Positions 20,257 to 27,216 of a DNA stretch of 64,000 nucleotides are shown here, piece after piece. Positions within the stretch are counted from its first letter, which is position 1; each line of letters begins with the position of its first letter. A program made the translations under genes and the position numbers. Source of the DNA: Basilea psittacipulmonis DSM 24701 (GTDB lineage Bacteria; Pseudomonadota; Gammaproteobacteria; Burkholderiales; Burkholderiaceae_B); contig NZ_CP009238.1 of NCBI RefSeq assembly GCF_000743945.1, positions 868,001-932,000 of the forward strand, read 5' to 3'. A model generated the notes under the pieces. That model saw nothing but the letters and a program-made list of their open reading frames with translations. It did not search any database and was not told the DNA's origin.

Positions 20257-21687
20257 ATGAGTTTATATCCTGTTATTTTGGCTGGCGGTAAAGGTAGTCG
20301 TCTGTGGCCAGCCTCTCGTGAACAATATCCCAAACAGTTTTTATCTTTTGGTCATAAAGAAACTTTTTTTCAACGTACGTTAAAACGTGTTCAACACCTT
20401 GATGAACAGATGAATCTGCCGTTGGTAGTATGTGCCGAAGACCATCGGTTTATCGTGGCGGAACAGTTACGACAGTTGGGGTGTTTGAAAGAAAATATTT
20501 TATTAGAACCGATTGCTCAGAATACTGCCCCCGCTTTAGCGATGGCGGCTTTTTATGCCTTAGAAAAAGATGCTGAAGCGGTGTTATTAGTGATGCCAGC
20601 GGATCATCTTATTGAACCTCAAGAGACGTTTAAACAAAGTGTACGCGATGTGTTGTCGTACGCTAGTCATGGTCATATCGTTACGTTTGGGATGGTGCCG
20701 AATCGTCCTGAAACGGGATATGGTTATATTAAGAAAGGAACGTTGTTAGCTAATGAAGATGCGGTTTTTGAACTAGAAAAATTTGTAGAAAAACCACCTT
20801 TGACCCAAGCACAGCAGTTTTTAGATAGTGGAGAATATCTTTGGAATAGCGGTATTTTCTTGCTGTCGGCTAAACAATACTTACAAGAATTACAGCAATA
20901 CGCCCCTGATGTGTACCAATCCTGCCTGTTAGCGTGTGAATCCTTTCAAAAAGACGGCGATTTTGTTCGTGTTCATGCCTCATCTTATTACGCAGATTGC
21001 CCTAATATTTCTATTGATTATGCTGTGATGGAGCATACACAAAATGCTTTGGTAATGGCTTTAAATCTTGCTTGGAGCGATGTTGGGGCATGGGATGCAC
21101 TATGGCAAACCGCTGAATCAAAGGATGCACAAGGTAATGTTACTTTAGGCGAACAGATTGTCTTGCATGATTGTCGTGATAACTTGGTGATGAGTGAAAC
21201 GGGAGTGGTTGCGGCGATTGATGTGGACAATATGATTATTGTGCATACCAAAGATGCGGTGTTAGTGGCGCCTCAATCTTCTGCCCAAAAGGTTAAAGAC
21301 GTTGTGCAAACACTGGCTGAACAGGGGCATGATTCGATTTATCAACATACTAAGGTGTATCGCCCTTGGGGACACTTTGAAACCATCGATTCAGGTAGTC
21401 GTTTTCAGGTAAAACGTATTACGGTAAAAGAGGGAGCCAAGTTATCGTTACAACTACATCATCATCGCTCAGAACATTGGGTGGTGGTGTCGGGCACCGC
21501 TAGAGTCACTTTGGATAATCAAGTGCATTTGGTCACAGAAAATCAATCGATTTACATACCGTTGGGTAAGCAACATTGCCTTGAAAACATTGGTAAGATT
21601 CCTTTGGAGTTGATTGAAGTGCAGACAGGCTCTTATTTAGGAGAAGATGATATCGTGCGGTTTAGTGATGATTATGGGAGAAAATAA
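20257..21687 (+). CDS. manC: Mannose-1-phosphate guanylyltransferase / mannose-6-phosphate isomerase
   Basis: ManC (476 aa) makes GDP-mannose. The N-terminal nucleotidyltransferase has LAGGKGSRLWPASREQYPKQ and FVEKPP; the C-terminal cupin has YRPWGHFE, KEGAKLSLQLHHHRSEHW and SGTA, typical of the bifunctional type II enzyme. A longer open frame begins at 20212 inside fcl, but the ATG at 20257 is preceded by TTAGGAGGAATA, a near-perfect ribosome binding site, and starts the family consensus. A phosphomannomutase gene is not in this window and must be supplied elsewhere. Confidence 0.96.
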   Translation: MSLYPVILAGGKGSRLWPASREQYPKQFLSFGHKETFFQRTLKRVQHLDEQMNLPLVVCAEDHRFIVAEQLRQLGCLKENILLEPIAQNTAPALAMAAFYALEKDAEAVLLVMPADHLIEPQETFKQSVRDVLSYASHGHIVTFGMVPNRPETGYGYIKKGTLLANEDAVFELEKFVEKPPLTQAQQFLDSGEYLWNSGIFLLSAKQYLQELQQYAPDVYQSCLLACESFQKDGDFVRVHASSYYADCPNISIDYAVMEHTQNALVMALNLAWSDVGAWDALWQTAESKDAQGNVTLGEQIVLHDCRDNLVMSETGVVAAIDVDNMIIVHTKDAVLVAPQSSAQKVKDVVQTLAEQGHDSIYQHTKVYRPWGHFETIDSGSRFQVKRITVKEGAKLSLQLHHHRSEHWVVVSGTARVTLDNQVHLVTENQSIYIPLGKQHCLENIGKIPLELIEVQTGSYLGEDDIVRFSDDYGRK

Positions 21688-21689
21688 TC

Positions 21690-22679
21690 ATGAGCGTGTT
21701 AAAAAAATTAGTCAGGACATTAAAAAAGAAAAAAGATATTCCGTCTGAAAACCAAGAAGACATTAAGCCTCAAGAATTTGGGCATATCAAACATTATCAT
21801 TTCTGGCCCTTATCAAATGAAACTTTTTTTAATCAGTTTGCTCAAGAAAAAAATCTAGATTTAAGTCAAACGGCACTGATTTCTTGTTTTGGAGAACTCT
21901 CCGCTATTCCCAAAATCCCCGAACGCTATAAAGTGTTTTTTACAGGCGAAAACATCTATCATCCTGATCGTATCAGCTATTCAGATCCTGAGCTTTATCG
22001 TATGGTGGATTTATATTTGGGTTTTGAATACCGCACGGAACCTAAGTATCTGCGTTTTCCTTTATGGGTTTGGTATTTGTGTGGTTTAACCAAAAAACCT
22101 CATTTTTCGCATGAATCGATTGCTGAATTTATTCGCAAAATGAATCAGCCCGAGTTTCGTTTACAATCCTCGCGGAACCGTTTTTGTAGTCATATTTCTA
22201 GTCATGATACCAATGGTATTCGCAAAAGAATGATTGATTTGATTTTGCCTATTGCTTCGGTGGATTGTGCAGGTAAGTTTATGAATAATACGGATGAGTT
22301 GAAAGCTAAGTTTAACGATGACAAGATCGACTATCTCAAACAATATCGATTTAACCTTTGCCCCGAAAATTCCGAATCCGTAGGCTATATCACAGAAAAG
22401 ATTTTTGAATCGATTATGGCAGGCTGTATTCCAATTTATTGGGGGGGGGTAAAGCAACTATTTGTAGAACCTGATATTTTGAACCCTGAAGCGTTTATTT
22501 ACTACGAAAAAGGCAAAGAAGAGCAGTTGGCTAAACAAGTTGAAGAACTATGGATATCGCCCAAACGATATGAAGAGTTTGCCGCCATTGCACCTTTTAA
22601 AGAGGACGCGGCAGAAGTGATTTATACTTGGATTGAAGAATTAGAAAAACGACTCAGAGCGTTTGAACCAAAAGCATAA
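21690..22679 (+). CDS. Glycosyltransferase family 10 fucosyltransferase with in-frame G9 tract
   Basis: This 329-aa protein matches alpha-1,3/1,4-fucosyltransferases (GT10). The donor-binding signature is YRFNLCPENS followed by GYITEKIFESIMAGCIPIYWGG; an acidic/aromatic N-terminal acceptor domain precedes it. The first 20 residues are lysine-rich, without a membrane segment, so it probably works on the cytoplasmic face of the inner membrane. It starts 2 bp after manC, so GDP-fucose supply and transfer are coupled. The conserved IYWGG motif (W251-G252-G253) is encoded by a run of nine G. Loss of one G gives a TAA at once; gain of one G gives a TGA about nine codons on. As sequenced, the gene is in the ON frame. 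Confidence 0.9.
   Translation: MSVLKKLVRTLKKKKDIPSENQEDIKPQEFGHIKHYHFWPLSNETFFNQFAQEKNLDLSQTALISCFGELSAIPKIPERYKVFFTGENIYHPDRISYSDPELYRMVDLYLGFEYRTEPKYLRFPLWVWYLCGLTKKPHFSHESIAEFIRKMNQPEFRLQSSRNRFCSHISSHDTNGIRKRMIDLILPIASVDCAGKFMNNTDELKAKFNDDKIDYLKQYRFNLCPENSESVGYITEKIFESIMAGCIPIYWGGVKQLFVEPDILNPEAFIYYEKGKEEQLAKQVEELWISPKRYEEFAAIAPFKEDAAEVIYTWIEELEKRLRAFEPKA
22441..22449 (+). repeat. Poly-G tract (G9) within the fucosyltransferase gene
   Basis: Nine consecutive G in codons 251-254. It is the longest G or C homopolymer I saw in the window, in otherwise AT-rich DNA. Slippage by one base in either direction truncates the enzyme at its donor-binding motif, the layout used for phase variation of surface glycosylation in other bacteria. 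Confidence 0.85.
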
Positions 22680-22712
22680 TGATAAGGTGGTGGTGAGTGA
22701 GGTGTTTAATTG

Positions 22713-22767
22713 AACATCCTATGTTTTTAGCAGAATAGTGATAAGATACGCTAAAAACATGGATGTT
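22713..22767. terminator. Long hairpin between convergent fucT and OYE genes
   Basis: An 18-bp stem with one bulged base (AACATCCTATGTTTTTAGC with GCTAAAAACATGGATGTT) encloses an 18-nt loop. It lies 34 bp after the fucT stop and 40 bp before the stop of the convergent gene, so it can end transcription from both sides. Neither arm is followed by a long T-run. Confidence 0.6.
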
Positions 22768-22806
22768 TAGACCTGTTTAGATTCAAGCTATTTCTTTCTG
22801 ACTCAA

Positions 22807-23940
22807 TCAAATATCCAACGGACGCCAATCTTTTCCTTTGAGTGGAGGTAAATAAGCCAGTCCTTGTAGTTGCTGTGCCCAAAGGTTATCGGGTAGGTCG
22901 TAATGATCGGCACGGTTAGGATCAATGCTGGTTTCGATTTGGTCATATTGTCCCGTTTGGATAAGGGTTGCAAGGTTAGGGTTCATCATGACTGCTTTAC
23001 CGACTGCGATGAATTCTGCCCAGCCAGTGTTGAGTGCATGGATAATTTGTTCGGCACTTAGTAGATTACCCACACCGATTAATGGTAGTTTGCCAGCGAT
23101 ACGTTGATGGATTTGTTCGATACGAGTTTTGTTCGTATCCGCACCGCGTTTGGCTAGTTTGTAAAAATCCCATAGCGAAACATGCAGGTATTGCAGCGGT
23201 TGATCCACGAGTGCATCAATAAGGTCAAAAGTATCTTGCATGGTTAAGCCCTTGTCGCCTGCTTCTTCAGGGGAGAAGCGGTAACCGATAATAAAGTCTT
23301 CTCGTTGTGCCTGTTGTTTGACTTGGTGTACCGCTTGGATCACCGCTAATGGAAAACGTAAACGATTTTCAAGTGAACCGCCCCATTGGTCTTGGCGTTG
23401 GTTGCTTTGAGCGGAGAAGAATTGTTGGATCAAATAGCCATTAACGCCGTGAATTTCTACACCATCAAAACCCGCTTGAATAGCGAGCTCTGTGGCTTTG
23501 GCAAAACCCTTAATAATTTCTTCGATCTGTGTTTGCGTCAAAGCTTGACTACCATTCGTGCCTGATGGTGAGTAGGTTTGGTGGTTGGGTACAATATCCG
23601 CTACCGCACGATCGCCACCGTGATGAATTTGTAAGATGGCTTTTGCTCCTTGTTGTTGGATAATTTGTGCAGTCGCTTTTAAACTATCTAGGTGTTTATC
23701 ATCGAATGCATAAGGTTGTCCTACAAAGGCTTTTCCCTCTGGCGAAACCAATGTGGCTGCGGTAATAAATAAGCCAAAGCCTGTGGCACGATGAGCTAAA
23801 AATCGGCGTTCTTGTTCGCTGATCGAACCATCTTCATTGGACGCATAATGCGTCATAGGTGCCACAACAAGGCGGTTTTTAATGTTCACACCATTATTGA
23901 AAGTGTAGGATTGAAAAAGAGAAGGGGAATGTGTATTCAT
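22807..23940 (-). CDS. Old yellow enzyme family NADH:flavin oxidoreductase
   Basis: A 377-aa FMN-dependent oxidoreductase of the OYE/NamA family. It starts with the barrel sequence FNNGVNIKNRLVVAPMTHY and has the substrate/FMN-binding HHGGDRA, the GFDGVEIHGVNGYLIQQF helix, NQRQDQWGGSLENRLRFPL and GVGNLLSA near the FMN phosphate. These enzymes reduce electrophilic alkenes and similar compounds. The gene lies downstream of an ArsR regulator on the same strand, with a palindromic operator candidate directly before its start. The natural substrate is unknown; a detoxification role fits the regulator context. Confidence 0.92.
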   Translation of the reverse strand: MNTHSPSLFQSYTFNNGVNIKNRLVVAPMTHYASNEDGSISEQERRFLAHRATGFGLFITAATLVSPEGKAFVGQPYAFDDKHLDSLKATAQIIQQQGAKAILQIHHGGDRAVADIVPNHQTYSPSGTNGSQALTQTQIEEIIKGFAKATELAIQAGFDGVEIHGVNGYLIQQFFSAQSNQRQDQWGGSLENRLRFPLAVIQAVHQVKQQAQREDFIIGYRFSPEEAGDKGLTMQDTFDLIDALVDQPLQYLHVSLWDFYKLAKRGADTNKTRIEQIHQRIAGKLPLIGVGNLLSAEQIIHALNTGWAEFIAVGKAVMMNPNLATLIQTGQYDQIETSIDPNRADHYDLPDNLWAQQLQGLAYLPPLKGKDWRPLDI

Positions 23941-23959
23941 GATAGTTCCTTTTATCTTT

Positions 23960-23979
23960 AAATCTAAAATTGTAGATTT
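23960..23979 (-). promoter_or_regulatory. Palindromic operator before the OYE gene
   Basis: Perfect 7-bp arms AAATCTA and TAGATTT with a 6-bp spacer, 20-39 bp upstream of the start codon. The core ATCTA-N6-TAGAT recurs upstream of the arsR gene (24372-24391), so it is probably the ArsR binding site. Confidence 0.65.
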
Positions 23980-24045
23980 GTTTTATTCAATAAAATGCCA
24001 ATCGGAATTGGCAAGAATAATCGTCATAACAGATGACGTAATAAC

Positions 24046-24357
24046 TTAAATCTGTTGTTCTAACTGGCTTAAAAACTCGGCAACTGCTGGAGCGTTATAA
24101 CGGTAATAAGTCCATTTACCGATACGCTTGGTTTCCACTAAACCAGTTTGCTTCAAGCTATTTAAGTAGCCTGACACTACCGATTGAGCCAACCCTGACT
24201 TGGTGGCAATCGCCCCCACGCAAACACCGCCTGTAAATGCTTTTTCTGTACTGGCAAGATGTTCAGCAGAAAAATGCAGGGCAGGCTCTTTCAGCCACTG
24301 CAACATTTGGAGGCGATAATCATTGCCTAAGGTTTTTAAAATATCAATAAGTTCCAT
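24046..24357 (-). CDS. ArsR-family transcriptional regulator
   Basis: A 103-aa winged-helix repressor: helices around LKTLGNDYRLQMLQWL, the recognition region GGVCVGAIATKSGLAQSVVSGYLNSLKQTGLV and the wing KRIGKWTYYRYN. It lacks the classical metal-binding ELCVCDL pair; a single cysteine (C46) in the DNA-binding helix region could sense electrophiles. It precedes the OYE gene by 105 bp on the same strand, and both have the same palindrome upstream, so it probably represses itself and the OYE gene. Confidence 0.88.
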   Translation of the reverse strand: MELIDILKTLGNDYRLQMLQWLKEPALHFSAEHLASTEKAFTGGVCVGAIATKSGLAQSVVSGYLNSLKQTGLVETKRIGKWTYYRYNAPAVAEFLSQLEQQI

Positions 24358-24371
24358 AGTACGAGTATTTT

Positions 24372-24391
24372 ATATCTATATTTATAGATAT
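24372..24391 (-). promoter_or_regulatory. Palindromic operator before the arsR gene
   Basis: Perfect 9-bp arms ATATCTATA and TATAGATAT around a 2-bp centre, 14 bp upstream of the arsR start codon. It shares the ATCTA-N6-TAGAT core with the site before the OYE gene, which supports autoregulation by ArsR. Confidence 0.65.
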
Positions 24392-24411
24392 GTCAAATTG
24401 TGATGGATGAA

Positions 24412-24420
24412 AAGTGCGGT
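24412..24420 (+). other. Exact Haemophilus-type DNA uptake signal
   Basis: AAGTGCGGT, the 9-bp core of the Haemophilus uptake signal sequence, is followed by GAAAATTGATTTTAATATT, which agrees with the AT-rich flanks of the extended signal. It is one of three exact copies within 5.1 kb. Confidence 0.7.
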
Positions 24421-24535
24421 GAAAATTGATTTTAATATTGATGGGAGAGGCTTGTTCATGGTTAAAGATGATAGTGAGTGAGAAAAGCCTCGTTATAATG
24501 GTGGTGATGCGGTATATAAATGTTAGTTTGGCGAT

Positions 24536-24982
24536 TTAATTATTTTTGTGTTCGATTTGGCTTAATACTTGTGTGTAACTCTCTGAAAATTCTTGTAATA
24601 GTGCAAAGAGTTGTTGGGTTTTTTGACTGCCAAAACGCTGAAAGACTTGTTGGCTAACAGCTTGGGTGGCATAAAGTACCGGCATAGCTTGCTGGTTACC
24701 CAGATCAGTAAGTTGTAGAATTTTCTCACGTTTGTCTTTGGGGCTTTCTTGAAATAGAATCCAACCCTTTTGTTTATAGTCTTGGCAAATATTAAATACG
24801 GTCTGTTTAGGCAAAGACCATTCCTCACTAATTTGTTTTTGTGTGACTTGATTGTCCTTTGATGAGGCAAGGCAGTACAGTACAGCATAATGATTGTAGT
24901 GAAACCCTAAGTTTTTTACCATTAAATTCATTGCTGTTTCAATTTCACCAAGGTATTGTGCAAGTTTATCTAACTGCTGCAT
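24536..24982 (-). CDS. MarR-family transcriptional regulator
   Basis: A 148-aa winged-helix regulator. The DNA-binding domain spans about residues 30-95 (VTQKQISEEWSLPKQTVFNICQDYKQKGWI, then the wing ESPKDKREKILQLTDLG); the terminal helices form the dimer interface. It is divergent from an ABC-transporter membrane protein, with 127 bp between them holding a strong promoter and a 23-bp palindrome, so it probably controls that neighbour. The ligand is unknown. Confidence 0.9.
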   Translation of the reverse strand: MQQLDKLAQYLGEIETAMNLMVKNLGFHYNHYAVLYCLASSKDNQVTQKQISEEWSLPKQTVFNICQDYKQKGWILFQESPKDKREKILQLTDLGNQQAMPVLYATQAVSQQVFQRFGSQKTQQLFALLQEFSESYTQVLSQIEHKNN

Positions 24983-25050
24983 ATCATTTTATTAGTCATT
25001 TTTAAGATGGATTAATTTTAACTTAAAAACATGAAAATAAGAAATAATAT

Positions 25051-25089
25051 TTTACAATAGTCCCAAAATTTACTATAATTTAGTCAATT
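25051..25089 (+). promoter_or_regulatory. Sigma70 promoter overlapped by a MarR-type palindrome
   Basis: TTTACA (25051-25056), a 17-bp spacer and a perfect TATAAT (25074-25079) form a strong promoter for the gene at 25110. A 23-bp near-perfect palindrome (25067-25089; arms AATTtACTA and TAGTcAATT) covers the -10 box, so a bound dimer would block RNA polymerase. The divergent MarR gene is the natural candidate. Confidence 0.75.
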
Positions 25090-25109
25090 TTAATACTATT
25101 TAAAATGCT

Positions 25110-25964
25110 ATGAAAACGATCTTAAAACAAATTGCTATCCATCATCACCTTAAATTAATTCAAACTTTTGCTCTGGTATTATTAGAAAATGCTTTGATTT
25201 TGATTTATCCGCTCATGGCTAGTTTTGCCATTAATGCCATGGTGGCTAAACAAACAGGGTTGGCATTAAGTTATGCTGCTTTTGTTTTATTCGTTTGGTT
25301 AATTGGATCAGCTCGGCGTGCGGTGGATACACGAACATTCGCACGTATTTATGCACAAACGGTTGTACCAATTATTGTGAACCAACGTAAACAAGGGCAA
25401 GCAGTATCAGCAATTACTGCAAGAGTGGCTTTATCACGGGAGTTTGTGAATTTTTTTGAAGAACATTTGCCAACCTTTGTAACCGCAGTGATTTCCTTAT
25501 TTGGAGCGGCTTTAATGTTGTGCGTATTAGAGCCACTAGTAGGAGTGACAGGCTTGTTGATTTTATTGATATTTATGGGGTTTTTGCCTAAATTTGCCCA
25601 AATCAACGATCGGCTTTATTTCAAGCTGAATAACCGCTTAGAGCAAGATGTACATATGATTTCAGGTGGCAAAGAGGCCCAATTAACCAAGCATTACCGC
25701 TTTATTGCCAAATTGCGGATTTTAATTTCTAACCGTGAAGCATTAGGTTACCTCTGTATAGGTACAACCATGAGTTTATTATTTACCATTGCCATTATTA
25801 AGCTTAGCTTAGCTCCCAACCTTTCCGCAGGGCATATTTACGCATTATTTAGCTATCTATGGACATTTGCTATTAGCTTAGACGATGCCCCTAGATTGAT
25901 TGAGCAATATTCAGAACTGAAAGATATTGGTAAACGGGTGCAGTTGGAGCAAGAAGTGGTGTAG
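25110..25964 (+). CDS. ABC transporter six-TM membrane domain protein without ATPase
   Basis: A 284-aa protein with about six membrane segments, resembling the stand-alone ABC six-transmembrane family (ABC_membrane_3). The start has hydrophobic segments LIQTFALVLLENALILIYPLMA and the loop with LNNRLEQDVHMISGGKEAQLTKHY resembles coupling-helix regions of exporter membrane domains. No Walker motifs are present and no ATPase gene is adjacent, so its energy source or partner is unknown. Strong promoter with a MarR-type operator upstream. Pasteurellaceae-type uptake signals nearby suggest it was acquired. Confidence 0.75.
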   Translation: MKTILKQIAIHHHLKLIQTFALVLLENALILIYPLMASFAINAMVAKQTGLALSYAAFVLFVWLIGSARRAVDTRTFARIYAQTVVPIIVNQRKQGQAVSAITARVALSREFVNFFEEHLPTFVTAVISLFGAALMLCVLEPLVGVTGLLILLIFMGFLPKFAQINDRLYFKLNNRLEQDVHMISGGKEAQLTKHYRFIAKLRILISNREALGYLCIGTTMSLLFTIAIIKLSLAPNLSAGHIYALFSYLWTFAISLDDAPRLIEQYSELKDIGKRVQLEQEVV

Positions 25965-26088
25965 GGGGGCATTAAGTTTCTTTTAGGCAGGTATAATGGG
26001 TTTTGGGAAAGTTTTGCGGTATTACGTAGCAGTTGCACAAAGATTTAATCGATTGAAGACACTATAAATCCTGTTGAAATTTATTGTA

Positions 26089-26150
26089 CAGCAGAAATCT
26101 ATTGTGCTACAAAACTTACCTAAAACCGATCTTTTTGATAATAAACTATT
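26089..26150 (+). repeat. 62-bp perfect inverted repeat, left copy
   Basis: The 62 bp from 26089 are identical to the reverse complement of 31059-31120. The copy abuts the broken transposase at 26151 and flanks the restriction-modification island on its left. Upstream of it the two copies diverge to about 60% identity, so the duplicated segment was originally longer or has decayed. Confidence 0.9.
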
Positions 26151-26801
26151 GAGGCAATTTTTTAATCACAGAAGCGCTTTCAGAATAGATAACAAACACA
26201 TGGGTACGCTTTGCCCCTTTTTTTCCCTTCTTCTTTTTCAATGTTTACGAGCGACTATCACACAACGTTTATTGGGATTTTTATTTTCTTTTAAACGATT
26301 AAACGATAATCAATATGCTCAACTTTTCGATTGGCTTTACGAGGGACAGGATGAACATACATTCTATCCATATCAATTTCTCTGTGCATAAGGGTTAGTT
26401 CTCTTTGTTCAAGTAGGGCTTTGCATAATTTATTAGCAAGGACATAGGTAGTTTCATACTGTACCTTCAAATCTCGTGATAATTGCAAAGTAGAAATGCC
26501 TTTTATCGCGTTAACAAATAACACAACGGCGATCATGGGTTTGGATAGATAGTTTATGATTGGCAAAAATCGTGCCTGAAGTAGGGCTAAAGGCATGTCG
26601 ACAATGTTTACAACGAAATTGTTTTCGACTTGTGATAAAATAGGCTTGATGAATACAACCGCACTTAAGGCAAGTTACTTTATTTTGACTTCCCTCTCTC
26701 AAGTCACAAAGCAAATTAAACGCCTGTTTATCGGTCAAGTTGACTACTTGACGGATGGAAAGGGTTTTGGCTTTGCTTGAAAGTAGAAAGTGTTGAGGCA
26801 T
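26151..26801 (-). pseudogene. IS1595-family transposase, multiply frameshifted and truncated
   Basis: Reading the minus strand in successive frames gives consecutive pieces of an IS1595-type transposase: an N-terminal zinc ribbon (CLKCGCIHQ ... FRCKHC, then SGTIFANHKLS), the helical part (VNAIKGISTLQLSRDLKVQYETTYVLANKL), KRCVIVARK, and KGAKRTHVFVIYSESAS. At least three frame changes separate them, the DDE region (EIDMDRMYV) has degenerated and the C-terminus is replaced by the 62-bp repeat. No terminal inverted repeats of the IS were identified. It is a dead remnant. Confidence 0.8.
26658..26666 (-). other. Exact Haemophilus-type DNA uptake signal (minus strand)
   Basis: AAGTGCGGT on the minus strand, inside the zinc-ribbon part of the broken transposase. 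The flanks do not match the extended AT-rich consensus. Confidence 0.55.
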
Positions 26802-26852
26802 AGTTGTAATGCTTCCTTAATTAAACTAGAATAAAAAATAAGTCTGTACTAA

Positions 26853-27110
26853 ATTTCTTATCGTTCAGCGATGAACTATCGTAATGAAGGGCGTGATCCA
26901 AATGTGGAAGGGTTGGCAAAAATTCACGAAGCGTTAGAAATTAGCCTCTCTTGGCTATTAACAGGTAAAGGGGCGATGTTCCAATCAGCAACCAAAGAAA
27001 GTGATCTGTCTAATCAAGAGGAAAAATTGATTTCTGATTATCGTTCAATGCCTGAAAATCTTAAAGAAGCTTTTGCTATTGATTTTAAAGAAGTCTTTTA
27101 TAATCAATAA
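26853..27110 (+). pseudogene. C-terminal fragment of a phage-type HTH regulator
   Basis: From an ATG at 26871 the frame gives 79 residues, and in-frame codons back to a TAA at 26850 add a few more. NYRNEGRDPNVEGLAKIHEALEISLSWLLTGKGAMF is the end of a Cro/CI-type helix-turn-helix domain; the first helices are missing, cut off between this point and the transposase remnant. No ribosome binding site precedes the ATG. The C-terminal part (SNQEEKLISDYRSMPENLKEAF) is a common tail of short phage repressors. It is probably not functional. Confidence 0.65.
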
Positions 27111-27146
27111 ATTACTTGATATTCTAAAATTAAAAAGGACGCAAAA

Positions 27147-27215
27147 ATGTTCCATACAATTAATCTAAATTCCTCTGCTTATTTGTCAAACCTCTTTATT
27201 CTGAAAGGGGTATAA
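27147..27215 (+). CDS. Possible 22-codon leader ORF coupled to the R-M gene
   Basis: An ATG preceded by AAAAAGGACGC opens a 22-codon frame that ends at TAA one base before the start codon of the nuclease-methyltransferase gene. The downstream ribosome binding site (AAAGGGG) lies inside it, so translation of the leader could control access to the main start. The peptide itself looks like nothing known. It may be chance. Confidence 0.35.
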   Translation: MFHTINLNSSAYLSNLFILKGV

Positions 27216-27216
27216 C

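Noticed and set aside
21814..21855. Runs of seven T and seven A in the fucosyltransferase gene considered as extra slippage switches
   Set aside because: Runs of this length are common in AT-rich DNA here; unlike the G9 tract they are not exceptional for the composition.
26074..26391. 105-codon plus-strand frame across the left 62-bp repeat
   Set aside because: It is made of the repeat plus the antisense of the decayed transposase; no independent protein signal.
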